64,000 nt of DNA from contig JADJPO010000004.1 in NCBI GenBank assembly GCA_016713225.1, positions 434,001 to 498,000 of the forward strand, written 5' to 3'. Shown in pieces: positions 9,076 through 16,871 of the stretch (positions within the stretch are counted from its first letter, which is position 1; each line of letters opens with the position of its first letter). The translations under genes were made by a program, and so were the position numbers. Source of the DNA: Kineosporiaceae bacterium (GTDB taxonomy: Bacteria; Actinomycetota; Actinomycetes; Actinomycetales; Kineosporiaceae). The notes beneath the pieces are model-generated. The model did not search any database. It saw only the letters and a list, made by a program, of their open reading frames with translations, and was not told where the DNA came from.

Positions 9076-9118
9076 TCTTGCGGTATGCACGAATCCCTCA
9101 ACGTGATCTTCAACGTGA
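9014..9118. repeat. Nested inverted and direct repeat (REP-like)
   Basis: The arm at 9014-9041 pairs with 9091-9118, with one internal mismatch. Between the arms, 9060-9090 is a near copy of 9091-9121 (both start GAATCCCTCA, then CGTGATCTT). The last codons of the extended epimerase frame lie in the left arm. It may be a terminator or a small dispersed palindromic element. Confidence 0.7.
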
Positions 9119-9163
9119 GCACAGAACGTGGCGGCGGACAGGGCGGAGCACCTCAGCGCACGA

Positions 9164-9220
9164 CGAGTGGGGACGAATGCACCGTTCTCAGCTCGCGAAC
9201 GGTGCGTTCGTCCCCACTCG
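9164..9220. terminator. 24-bp stem hairpin between convergent genes
   Basis: The arms 9164-9187 and 9197-9220 match in 23 of 24 positions, with a 9-nt loop. They start with CGAGTGGGGACGAA. The hairpin lies between the convergent 2-epimerase and 3-dehydrogenase genes, which fits a bidirectional, U-tract-free actinobacterial terminator. Confidence 0.75.
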
Positions 9221-9234
9221 ACGTCGTATCGGCG

Positions 9235-10245
9235 TCAGGGCTGGGGGGCCTCGACCACACGCCCCTCGCGCGCCGAGGTGAGCACCATCTCGGCCACGGC
9301 CACAGTGGCCAGGCCCTGGCGCATGGTCACGACGTCCATGCTCTTGCCCAGGACGGCGTCCCGGAACGCCTCGTGCTCGGTGCGCAGCGGCTCGGGCTTG
9401 GCGAACGCGAACCGGATCATGTCGCCCTCGGCCACGCCCCGGAAGGCGGCGACGCCGTCCCAGGTGGTGGGGATCAGGCCGTTGGCGAAGAAGGTCAGGT
9501 CGGCGGTCAGGGTGTCCGCGACGAAGGCGCCGCGCTCACCGGTGACGATGGTGACCCGTTCCTTCATCGGCGAGAGCCAGTTGACCAGGTGCGAGGTGAC
9601 CGTGCCGTCGGTCAGCTGACCGACGACGGCCACCAGGTCCTCGTGCTGGCGCCCGCTCTTGAACGCCGTCCGCGCACTGACCGAGGCGAAGTTCTGCTGC
9701 GTCACCCACGCGGTCAGGTCGATGTCGTGAGTGGCCAGGTCCTTGACCACACCGACGTCCGCGATCCGGGCCGGGAACGGCCCCTGCCGCCGGGTGACCA
9801 CCTGGTACACGCTGCCCAGGTCACCGTGCTCCAACCGGGAACGCAGGTTCTGCAACGCCGGGTTGTAGCGCTCGATGTGCCCGACCGCCCCGACCAGGCC
9901 GGCCTTCTCGAAGGCATCGGCCAGGTTCAGCGCCGCGGCGCTGTCCTGCGCCAGCGGCTTCTCGATCATCGCATGCACCCCGGCTGCGGCCAGGGCGAGC
10001 CCGATCTCTTCGTGATGGATCGTCGGCACCGCGACCATGGCGTAGTCGATGCCGTGGGCGATCAGCTCCTCCACGGTCGAGTACAGCGGCAAGCCTCCGG
10101 CCACCCCGTGCGGGTCGCCACCGGCATCGGCCACGGCGACCAGCTCGACGTCCTGCAGGCTGCGCAACACCCTTGCGTGGTGGCGGCCCATCATGCCGAC
10201 GCCGATCAACCCGGCACGCAGCGGCAACTGTCCGTTGAATCCCAT
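9235..10245 (-). CDS. UDP-GlcNAc(A) 3-dehydrogenase, Gfo/Idh/MocA family (WbpB/WlbA)
   Basis: This 336-residue oxidoreductase has an N-terminal NAD-binding motif (AGLIGVGMMGRHHARV) and the family EKP motif in MIEKPLAQDSAAALN. The catalytic-region sequence GHIERYNPALQNL and the downstream DVGVVKDLATHDIDL are typical of enzymes that oxidise C3 of UDP-GlcNAc uronate before transamination. The ATG at 10245 shares one base with the stop of the aminotransferase gene (TGATG), so it is the third gene of a tight three-gene operon. Together they convert UDP-GlcNAcA to UDP-2,3-diacetamido-2,3-dideoxy-glucuronate. The assignment rests on motifs and context. Confidence 0.87.
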   Translation of the reverse strand: MGFNGQLPLRAGLIGVGMMGRHHARVLRSLQDVELVAVADAGGDPHGVAGGLPLYSTVEELIAHGIDYAMVAVPTIHHEEIGLALAAAGVHAMIEKPLAQDSAAALNLADAFEKAGLVGAVGHIERYNPALQNLRSRLEHGDLGSVYQVVTRRQGPFPARIADVGVVKDLATHDIDLTAWVTQQNFASVSARTAFKSGRQHEDLVAVVGQLTDGTVTSHLVNWLSPMKERVTIVTGERGAFVADTLTADLTFFANGLIPTTWDGVAAFRGVAEGDMIRFAFAKPEPLRTEHEAFRDAVLGKSMDVVTMRQGLATVAVAEMVLTSAREGRVVEAPQP

Positions 10246-11333
10246 CAGGCACCTGCCCCGGCGAGCGTGTTCACGGCGGTGACGATGCGCTCGAGGTCGT
10301 CCTGGGTCAGCGAGGGGTGCACCGGCAGCGACAGGCACTCGGTCGCGGCCTTCTCGGTCTGCGGCAGGTCGACCGACACCGCGAACGGCGCCAACCGGTG
10401 GTTGGGCACCGGGTAGAACATGCCCGAACCCACCTGGTACTCCTCGCGCAGCGCCTTGGCCAGACCATCCCGGTCCTCCGGCACCCGCACCGTGTACTGG
10501 TGATAGACGTGGACGGCGCCCTCGGCCACCGGCGGCGGGGTCACCCCGCGCAGGTTCGCCGACAGGAACGCGGCATTGTCCTGGCGCTGCTTCGTCCAGC
10601 CGCCGACCTTGGTCAGCTGCACCCGGCCGATAGCGGCGTGGATGTCGGTCATCCGCGCGTTGAAGCCCACGACCTCGTTGTGATACTGCATCTCCATGCC
10701 CTGGTTGCGGTAGAGCCGCAGCAGGCGCTCGACCTGCGGATTCGCCGCCGACACCATGCCGCCCTCGCCCGACGTCATGTTCTTGGTCGGGTAGAGCGAG
10801 AACATCGCGAACGTGCCGAAGGCACCCACCGGCGTGCCGTGCAGCGAGGCGCCGTGGGCCTGCGCGGCGTCCTCGAAGATCTGCAGGTTGTGCTTGTCCG
10901 CGATCGCCTGCAGCGCGGGCATGTTCGCCGGGTGCCCGTACAGGTGCACCGGCATGATGCCCACGGTGCGCTCGGTGATCGCGGCCTCGACGGCAGCGGG
11001 GTCGAGGCAGAACGAGTCGGCCTCGATGTCGGCGAACACCGGGGTGGCACCGGTCAGGGCCACCGAGTTGGCGGTGGCGGCGAAGGTGAACGAGGGCACG
11101 ATCACCTCGTCGCCGGCCTTCACCCCACTCGACAGCAACCCCAGGTGCAGCCCCGAGGTGCCGGAGTTGACCGCGACACAGGCCCGGCCGAGGCCGAAGT
11201 GCGCCGAGAACTCCTCTTCGAACGCCTTGACCTCGGGACCCTGCGCGAGCATGCCGCTACGCAGCACACGGTCGACGGCCTCCCGCTCCTCGTCACCGAT
11301 CAAGGGCTTGGCGGGCGGGATGAATCCGGTCAT
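10245..11333 (-). CDS. DegT/DnrJ/EryC1/StrS sugar aminotransferase (WbpE/WlbC)
   Basis: This 362-residue PLP-dependent aminotransferase should transfer an amino group to the 3-keto nucleotide sugar made by the neighbouring dehydrogenase. Visible motifs are VNSGTSGLHLGL, DEVIVPSFTFAATAN, the PLP-contacting aspartate region IFEDAAQAHGA and the Schiff-base lysine in YPTKNMTSGEGG. GFNARMTDIHAAIG follows as in the family. The ATG at 11333 overlaps the acetyltransferase stop by four bases (ATGA), and the 3' end overlaps the dehydrogenase start, so the genes are coupled. The normal length and intact motifs indicate a working enzyme. Confidence 0.92.
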   Translation of the reverse strand: MTGFIPPAKPLIGDEEREAVDRVLRSGMLAQGPEVKAFEEEFSAHFGLGRACVAVNSGTSGLHLGLLSSGVKAGDEVIVPSFTFAATANSVALTGATPVFADIEADSFCLDPAAVEAAITERTVGIMPVHLYGHPANMPALQAIADKHNLQIFEDAAQAHGASLHGTPVGAFGTFAMFSLYPTKNMTSGEGGMVSAANPQVERLLRLYRNQGMEMQYHNEVVGFNARMTDIHAAIGRVQLTKVGGWTKQRQDNAAFLSANLRGVTPPPVAEGAVHVYHQYTVRVPEDRDGLAKALREEYQVGSGMFYPVPNHRLAPFAVSVDLPQTEKAATECLSLPVHPSLTQDDLERIVTAVNTLAGAGA

Positions 11334-11980
11334 GCGTGGTCTACCTCTTCCAGGACGATTTCTTCCAAGACAGTGCCGTGTGGGGTCTGAAGCGCCTCGG
11401 CACCCTCGTCGGCGGCGCGCTCTCGATAGGTCCGCCCGGTTTGCGGGCAGCGCCACAGCCCCTCGCCCGCACTCTCCAGCGGGACGCCAGCCTGGCCGAC
11501 CCATCGTATCCAGCGGGCCGGAACCCCGGCGACGAGCGCGAAGTCCGGCACGTCCTTCACCACGACCGACCCGGCGGCCACCATCGCCCAGCGGCCGACG
11601 GTGACCGGGGCAACACACACCGAGCGCGCCCCGATGGCCGCACCGGTGCGCACCGTGACCCCGACCGGCTCCCAGTCGTGGGCGCTCTTGAGCGTGCCGT
11701 CCGGGTTGATCGCGCGCGGGTAGTGGTCGTTGGTGAACACCACGGCGGGGCCGACGAACACGCCGTCCTCGAGCACTGCGGGTTCATAGACCAGGGCATG
11801 GTTCTGCAGCTTGCAGTTGTCGCCGAGCTGCACGCCGGGGCCGACGTAGGCCCCGCGTCCGATGATGCAGCCCGCGCCCAGCACGGACTTCTCACGAACC
11901 TGCGCCAGATGCCAGATGGACGAGCCCTCACCGATGGTGGCGTCGGGCGAGACGTCGGCACTGGCCTCGATGCGGGCCAT
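11330..11980 (-). CDS. Hexapeptide-repeat N-acetyltransferase (WbpD/WlbB)
   Basis: This 216-residue left-handed beta-helix acyltransferase has successive hexapeptide turns (IGRGAYVGPGVQLGDNC, LEDGVFVGPAVVFTNDHYP, IGARSVCVAPVTVGRWAMV). FTNDHYPRAINPDG is characteristic of enzymes that acetylate the 3-amino group of UDP-2-acetamido-3-amino-glucuronate. The start at ATG 11980 has a good ribosome-binding site (AAGGAG). The C-terminus carries the extra WRCPQTGRTYRE segment often seen in this subgroup. It is the first gene of the operon 11980-9235 and diverges from the GT4 gene at 12106. Confidence 0.9.
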   Translation of the reverse strand: MARIEASADVSPDATIGEGSSIWHLAQVREKSVLGAGCIIGRGAYVGPGVQLGDNCKLQNHALVYEPAVLEDGVFVGPAVVFTNDHYPRAINPDGTLKSAHDWEPVGVTVRTGAAIGARSVCVAPVTVGRWAMVAAGSVVVKDVPDFALVAGVPARWIRWVGQAGVPLESAGEGLWRCPQTGRTYRERAADEGAEALQTPHGTVLEEIVLEEVDHA

Positions 11981-12058
11981 CGCACTCCTTGATCCGGGTG
12001 GTGTCAGGTGGCGCGCTCGCTCGAGGGATACGTGGCGTGCCACAGGTCAGCGGCGTTC

Positions 12059-12064
12059 TACGCT
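12059..12064 (+). promoter_or_regulatory. Possible -10 box for the GT4-X operon
   Basis: TACGCT lies 41 nt before the GTG start at 12106, in the gap between the divergent acetyltransferase and GT4 genes. No clear -35 is visible. Confidence 0.3.
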
Positions 12065-12105
12065 GGCGCCGTCAACGTATCGCAACCGGCTGTAGAGGAC
12101 TCGAG

Positions 12106-13494
12106 GTGACAGACCGGCTCACCGGCCCACCCCATGTGCTCTACGTCGCGTGGGGCTTCCCACCGTCGCGTACCGGCGGCGTCCATCGCGCGCTGGCCAC
12201 GGCCAATGCCTTCGCCGCGGACGGCTGGCGGGTCAGCGTGCTGACCGTGCCGCGCGAGGTGTTCCGCGATGTCACCGGCTCGGACGACGCCCTGGAGCGC
12301 CTGGTCGACGAGCGCGTCGAGGTGATCCGGGTGCCGTTCTCGTGGCCGGCGCAGCAGACCGATCTCACCGCGCGCGCGGACTGGCCGGCGCTGCGCGTGC
12401 TGGCGCCCCGACTGTGGAGCACGCTGCGGGTGCGCCGTGACCTGGCCGCCTTCCCGGAGGTGGGCTACGGGCCGTGGCGGCACCGCATCGAGCAGACCGC
12501 CGTCGAACTGCACGCCCGCACCCCGATCGACCTGGTGGTGGCGACCACCAACCCGCAGGTCTCGATCACCGCCGGACTGCGCCTGGACGCCGAGGACGAC
12601 GTCCCCTACGTGGTCGACTTCCGTGACGCCTGGACCTTCCACACCTACTCGGGCACCCGGCGGCTGGCGGGTGACTCGCCCGCGGGTCAGTGGGAGGCGC
12701 GCGCGATCCGGGGCGCCACCGAGGTGTGGTTCGTCAACGAGGCGCTGCGGCGCTGGCACGGCCAGACCTACCCGGACGCCGCCGCGCACCTGCACGTGGT
12801 GATGAACGGTTACGACCGTGACCTGCCCGAACCCGTGCCGTTCGCCGACCGTCCTCCCGAGCACCCGCTCACCGTCGGCTACCTCGGCACGCTGACCCCC
12901 GTCGTCCCGCTGCGCGAACTGATCGAGGGCTGGAAGCACGCCGTACTCCCCCACTCGCAGGCCGCCACGGCCCCCGAACTGGACGGCGCGCGCGCCGTCC
13001 TGCGCGGTTATCTCGGCTACTACGCCACCCCCGATCCGGGGCTCGCGGCGCTGGTGGACGCGGCCGCGCCGTCCGGCATGAGCTACGACGGGCCGGTCTC
13101 CAAGACCGAGGTGGACGCCACCTACGCCACCTTCGACGTGCTGGTCCTCGCCCTGGGCGGCGGCGAGTACGTGACCAGCGGCAAGGTCTTCGAGTACGCC
13201 TCGACCGGGCTGCCCATCGTGTCGGTGCTCTCGCCGGGCAATGCCGCCGCCGAGGTGTTGGCGTCGTATCCGCGCTGGCACCCGGCGGCCGACCTGTCCC
13301 CCGCCGCGATCGCGGCTGCCCTGGCCTCGGCGGCCCGGGACGCCCGTCACCCGGACACGGCCGCGCGCGCTCGGGCGGCCCAGCAGGCGGCCCGGGCGTT
13401 CCGCCGCGACGTCCAACTCGCCCCCCGGGTCGCCGCGCTGCGCGAACTCGTCGCCACCCGTCGCGCCCGCACCTCCCCGGAAGTCGTGCGATGA
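12106..13494 (+). CDS. GT4-type glycosyltransferase
   Basis: This protein has 462 residues from GTG 12106; the open frame continues upstream but without homology. The N-terminal sequence HVLYVAWGFPPSRTGGVHRA and later VVATTNPQVSITAGL, YVVDFRDAW, VWFVNEAL, VGYLGTLTPVVPLRELIEGW and TSGKVFEYASTGLPIVSV form a GT-B fold with the donor site in the last motif. It is a close paralogue of 15432-16871; both have GYLGYYATP/AAP and the SYDGPVSKTE or SYEGPVAKTE block. The stop overlaps the next start by four bases (ATGA), so it forms a two-gene unit with the domain X protein. Confidence 0.87.
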   Translation: MTDRLTGPPHVLYVAWGFPPSRTGGVHRALATANAFAADGWRVSVLTVPREVFRDVTGSDDALERLVDERVEVIRVPFSWPAQQTDLTARADWPALRVLAPRLWSTLRVRRDLAAFPEVGYGPWRHRIEQTAVELHARTPIDLVVATTNPQVSITAGLRLDAEDDVPYVVDFRDAWTFHTYSGTRRLAGDSPAGQWEARAIRGATEVWFVNEALRRWHGQTYPDAAAHLHVVMNGYDRDLPEPVPFADRPPEHPLTVGYLGTLTPVVPLRELIEGWKHAVLPHSQAATAPELDGARAVLRGYLGYYATPDPGLAALVDAAAPSGMSYDGPVSKTEVDATYATFDVLVLALGGGEYVTSGKVFEYASTGLPIVSVLSPGNAAAEVLASYPRWHPAADLSPAAIAAALASAARDARHPDTAARARAAQQAARAFRRDVQLAPRVAALRELVATRRARTSPEVVR

Positions 13495-13949
13495 CCGTGC
13501 TGCTGATCGCGCTCGGCCCCTCGGTGCCCGGGGACGGCCTGATCTCGGGAGTGCGGGCGCTGCAGGCCGCCGGGCACCGGGTGCACCTGATCCACCGCTG
13601 CCCACCCTCGCCGGCGCTGGCCGAGGTGCTGGACGGCGTCACCCCGCTACCGCCCGGCCGGCTGCCGTGGCGTCCGGTCGCGGCGGGCAAACTCCGCCTC
13701 GACCCCGACCGGCTGCCGGCGGCGCGGCGCCTGGCCCGCCACGCGGGGACGCGAGACCTGCTGCGCGAGGCCGAGGTGCTGGTCGCCGTCGATCAGGCGG
13801 CGATCCCCGCGGTCTGGCTGGCAGCTCGACGGCGCGCCAGGAACGGCAAGACCAGTAGGGCCGGCAGGGCCGACAACACCACCGGGTCCGGCCCCGTCAT
13901 GGCACTGTCCGGCCTACCCGCCGCGCAGAACCGCCTCGCCCCGCCGTGA
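13491..13949 (+). CDS. Small GT-associated protein, domain X (copy 1)
   Basis: This 152-residue protein has no family that I recognise. It begins VLLIALGPSVPGDGL, a likely beta-strand and loop, and near the end has AEVLVAVDQAAIPAVWLAAR. Those two blocks match 16868-17575 (VLVLTAG ... AQLVLALDSGAISAAWWIAR) and the C-terminal part of 3039-4802. The final residues (PVMALSGLPAAQNRLA) also resemble PVVSGLAAAERELRA of the second copy, so the relation extends to the end. It is coupled to the GT4 gene by an ATGA overlap. Its stop codon lies inside the long palindrome that follows. It has no signal peptide or membrane segment. Confidence 0.7.
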   Translation: MTVLLIALGPSVPGDGLISGVRALQAAGHRVHLIHRCPPSPALAEVLDGVTPLPPGRLPWRPVAAGKLRLDPDRLPAARRLARHAGTRDLLREAEVLVAVDQAAIPAVWLAARRRARNGKTSRAGRADNTTGSGPVMALSGLPAAQNRLAPP

Positions 13950-14009
13950 TCATGTAATCCGTGCACGCTCGTGAAGCGCTTCACGAGCGTGCACGGATTA
14001 CATGATCAC
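13946..14009. terminator. 64-nt perfect palindrome between convergent genes
   Basis: Positions 13946-13977 are the exact reverse complement of 13978-14009, with no loop. The arm starts GTGATCATGTAATCCGTGCA. The TGA of the preceding gene is at 13947-13949, inside the arm. Related palindromes lie at 25860-25926 and 45433-45487, also between convergent genes. A bidirectional terminator is the likely role. Confidence 0.8.
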
Positions 14010-14048
14010 CGAGGTTGAGGGTCGGCTGTCCCGAGGCGTACGACCGGC

Positions 14049-15269
14049 TCACTCGAGGAAAGCGCTCAACACCTGCGCCGAGCGCCGTCCGTCGTGCACC
14101 CGGCGGACGTACTCCACCCCGGACGTCGCCCGCGCCCGAGCCCAGTCGCGCTCGGAACACACCCGGTCCAGCACCTCTTCGAGGGTGTCGGCGGTTGCCT
14201 CGACGATCGGCAGGTCCTCACCGACGCGGTCGCGGACCCGATCGGCGACATGGCCGATCACCACGCGCCCCGCAGCCAACCCCTCGCACGCCGCGACGCC
14301 GTAGCTGCCCAGCACGAACTGATCGAGCACCACGTCGGCCTGCGCGAACAGCGCCGGCATGTCGGCGTTGGCCACCCCGGTGATCCGGCGGTAGTCGATC
14401 AGGCCCTTCTCGGCCAGGCGTTCCACGATCGGCTCGATCAGCTCGGTGCCCTTGATCCGGGTGTTGGACGGCGCGTGCACCACCAGCGGACGCTCGCGCT
14501 CGAGCGGCACCGTCGGGCAGGCCCACCGCGCCAGGTCCAGGACGACGGGCAGCCAGGTCGCGCGGGGCACGTCGTCCAGCAGGTCGGGGGTCGAGACGAA
14601 GGCGAGCCCGGTGTCCTGGTTGATGATCGCGCCGAGCCGCTCGGCCTGAGCCTCGAGCTTGGCGACCAGATCCCACTCGGTGTCGGTGAACGGCGAGTGC
14701 GGGTACAGCTCGGCATGACGCGAGGGCAACCGCACGTCCGAGCCGTGGGCCAGCATGGCCACCGCGACGCCGGCGGCGCGCAACCGCGCCGCCTCGGCGG
14801 GCACCTCGCCGCCGTGCGCGAAGCCCAGCACGGGCCGGCCCGCCTCGATCAGCACGTGCGTGAAGTGCTGCGGAACGTAGTCCTCCTGCTGGATCCCCCA
14901 GGCCGTCGAGCGATAGACAGGCGCCGGCACGCCGTAGTCACACGGGTAGTTGAAGCCATCGGGCCGAGTGAACATGAACACCTGGACGCCGACGCCGTCC
15001 AGTTCGCGCTCGGCAGCGCGACCCCATTCCCAGCCCTGGCCGGCGAAGTTGGCCGGGCCGATGAGCAGCCTCACCGGGGTGTCCGGAGGCTCCGGCCGGA
15101 CCGGCAGCTCGACCGGGGGCGGGGGTGCGGGACGTGAAACCCGTTGGGCCGCAACGGGCCGGCCCAGCGCCCGGCGCACGATCCGGCGGGCTCGCCCCGC
15201 GAGTCGCCGGGCGGGCGCGGGCAGGCGGCGGGCGAGTCGGGCAGCGACAGAGGTCACAGCTGCTGGCAC
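14049..15269 (-). CDS. Glycosyltransferase-like protein (paralogue of the 322-3042 C-terminal domain)
   Basis: This protein has about 406 residues from GTG 15269, chosen because TACAGT ends six bases before it; a TTG at 15344 would lengthen it. After a basic, Arg/Pro-rich N-terminus, the domain starts at VRLLIGPANFAGQGWEWGR and continues with HVLIEAGRPVLGFAHGGEV, MLAHGSDVRLPSRHAE, STPDLLDDVP, LVVHAPSNTRIKGTELIEP, QFVLGSYGVAACEGLAAGRV and VHDGRRSAQVL. The same motif order occurs in the second half of the 322-3042 protein. It is probably a GT-B glycosyltransferase that uses an unknown donor. It diverges from the GT4 gene at 15432. Confidence 0.8.
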   Translation of the reverse strand: MPAAVTSVAARLARRLPAPARRLAGRARRIVRRALGRPVAAQRVSRPAPPPPVELPVRPEPPDTPVRLLIGPANFAGQGWEWGRAAERELDGVGVQVFMFTRPDGFNYPCDYGVPAPVYRSTAWGIQQEDYVPQHFTHVLIEAGRPVLGFAHGGEVPAEAARLRAAGVAVAMLAHGSDVRLPSRHAELYPHSPFTDTEWDLVAKLEAQAERLGAIINQDTGLAFVSTPDLLDDVPRATWLPVVLDLARWACPTVPLERERPLVVHAPSNTRIKGTELIEPIVERLAEKGLIDYRRITGVANADMPALFAQADVVLDQFVLGSYGVAACEGLAAGRVVIGHVADRVRDRVGEDLPIVEATADTLEEVLDRVCSERDWARARATSGVEYVRRVHDGRRSAQVLSAFLE

Positions 15270-15431
15270 CCGCTCACTGTAGCGATCCGACCGCCGAGGG
15301 ATGCCGAACACGTTGAGCGACCGCGCCTTACGGAACGTCGCCAAAAGCCCTCACGGAGTGGTCTAGAGTTGGACCCACGGTCTCGAACACACCCGGGTTC
15401 CCACCCACCCGAGCCAGCTGGGAGAAGTTGC

Positions 15432-16871
15432 ATGTCGGATCGGCGCGATGCGCCGCACCTGCTCTACGTGGCATGGGGGTTTCCCCCATCGAGAGGTGGC
15501 GGGGTCTACCGCGCCCTGGCGACCGCGAACGCGTTCGCGAACGCCGGATGGCGCGTCACCGTTCTGACCGCCGAGCGCGAGGCGTTCGAGCGGTACACCG
15601 GGCTCGACGCCACCCTCGAGGATCACGTCGATCCCAGCATCCGGATCGAGCGGTTGCCGTTCTCCTGGCCCTTGCTCGACACCGACATCCGGCGCTACTC
15701 CTGGTTGCGGGCGCACTCCCCCGCCCGGTGGCGCAAACGGCACGTGCGCAAGGACACCGCCGACTTCCCCGAGGCCGGCTACGGGCCGTGGCGCAAGGTG
15801 CTCGAGCAGGCGGCGCTGCGCATCCACCAGGCCGACCCGGTCGATCTGGTGGTGGCCACCGCCAACCCGAACGTCGACTTCACCGCCGCGTGGGTGCTCA
15901 ACCGCCGCCACGGCGTCCCGTTCGTCATGGACTACCGCGATGCCTGGCTGCTGGACGTCTTCGAGGGCGGCATGCTGCACGAGGAGGGCAGTCGCGCCGC
16001 GGTCTGGGAGCGCGACCTGATCGCCGCCGCTCACGAGGTGTGGTTCGTGAACGAGCCGATCCGGGCGTGGCACCAGAAGCGTTATCCCGCCAGTGCATCC
16101 CGGATGCACGTGGTCTCCAACGGTTTCGACCCCGAACTGGCACCACCGGCCCGCCACCACGCCGCCGATGCCGGTGCCGGGCTCACCTTCGGCTACCTGG
16201 GCACGATCAGCCCCAAGGTGCCGCTGGCCGAGCTGATCGAGGGCTGGCGTTCGGCCCGCGAGGACGACGAGTTGGTCGCCACGGGTCGGCTCCGGCTGCA
16301 CGGCTACCTGGGCTACTACGCCGCCCCCCGCGCCGACCTGGCCAACCTGGTCGAGGACGCCGCCGACGCCGACGTGAGCTACGAGGGACCGGTCGCCAAG
16401 ACCGAGATCGCCGCGGTCTACGAGTCCTTCGACGTGCTGCTGCTGGTCATCGGTGCCGGTCGCTACGTCACCAGCGGCAAGGTGTTCGAGTACATCGCCA
16501 CCGGCATGCCGATCGTGTCGGTACACGACCCGATCAACGCGGCCTCCGACGTGCTGCGCGGCTACCCGATGTGGTTCCCGGTGCGCGATCTCGACCCGGC
16601 GTCGGTGGCCGAGGCCCTCACCGCCGCCGCCCACGCGGCCGTGAACGCGGACGACGACCTTCGGGATCGGTGCCGCGCGTTCGCCGCCTCCTACGAGCGC
16701 GATCTGCAACTGCTGCCCCGGGTGCAGGAACTGAGCACCAGTGTCGGTGGCCTGGTCGTGATCCCCGCACCCGCCCCGACCGGTGGCGCCGAGTCGAGCA
16801 CGACGACGGGCACGACGGGCACGACGGGCAGGGTCGAACTCGCCGGCGTGCCGCAGGGGGAACCCCGATGA
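15432..16871 (+). CDS. GT4-type glycosyltransferase
   Basis: This protein has 479 residues from ATG 15432, with GGGAGAAG as ribosome-binding site and a possible -10 (TAGAGT, 15364-15369) upstream. It is the close paralogue of 12106-13494: HLLYVAWGFPPSRGGGVYRA, VVATANPNVDFTAAWVL, FVMDYRDAWLLDV, VWFVNEPIRAWH, YLGTISPKVPLAELIEGW and TSGKVFEYIATGMPIVSV. A Thr/Gly tail near the C-terminus is encoded by 9-bp repeats (about 16798-16830), so it may vary in length. The stop overlaps the domain X gene by four bases, as in the first copy. Confidence 0.88.
   Translation: MSDRRDAPHLLYVAWGFPPSRGGGVYRALATANAFANAGWRVTVLTAEREAFERYTGLDATLEDHVDPSIRIERLPFSWPLLDTDIRRYSWLRAHSPARWRKRHVRKDTADFPEAGYGPWRKVLEQAALRIHQADPVDLVVATANPNVDFTAAWVLNRRHGVPFVMDYRDAWLLDVFEGGMLHEEGSRAAVWERDLIAAAHEVWFVNEPIRAWHQKRYPASASRMHVVSNGFDPELAPPARHHAADAGAGLTFGYLGTISPKVPLAELIEGWRSAREDDELVATGRLRLHGYLGYYAAPRADLANLVEDAADADVSYEGPVAKTEIAAVYESFDVLLLVIGAGRYVTSGKVFEYIATGMPIVSVHDPINAASDVLRGYPMWFPVRDLDPASVAEALTAAAHAAVNADDDLRDRCRAFAASYERDLQLLPRVQELSTSVGGLVVIPAPAPTGGAESSTTTGTTGTTGRVELAGVPQGEPR

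Noticed and set aside
9014..9220. Possible CRISPR array
   Set aside because: Repeats are few, inverted and irregular in spacing, with no spacer series or cas genes.
16775..16860. Thr/Gly repeat region as a separate regulatory repeat
   Set aside because: It is in frame, inside the GT4 coding region, and encodes a simple low-complexity tail.
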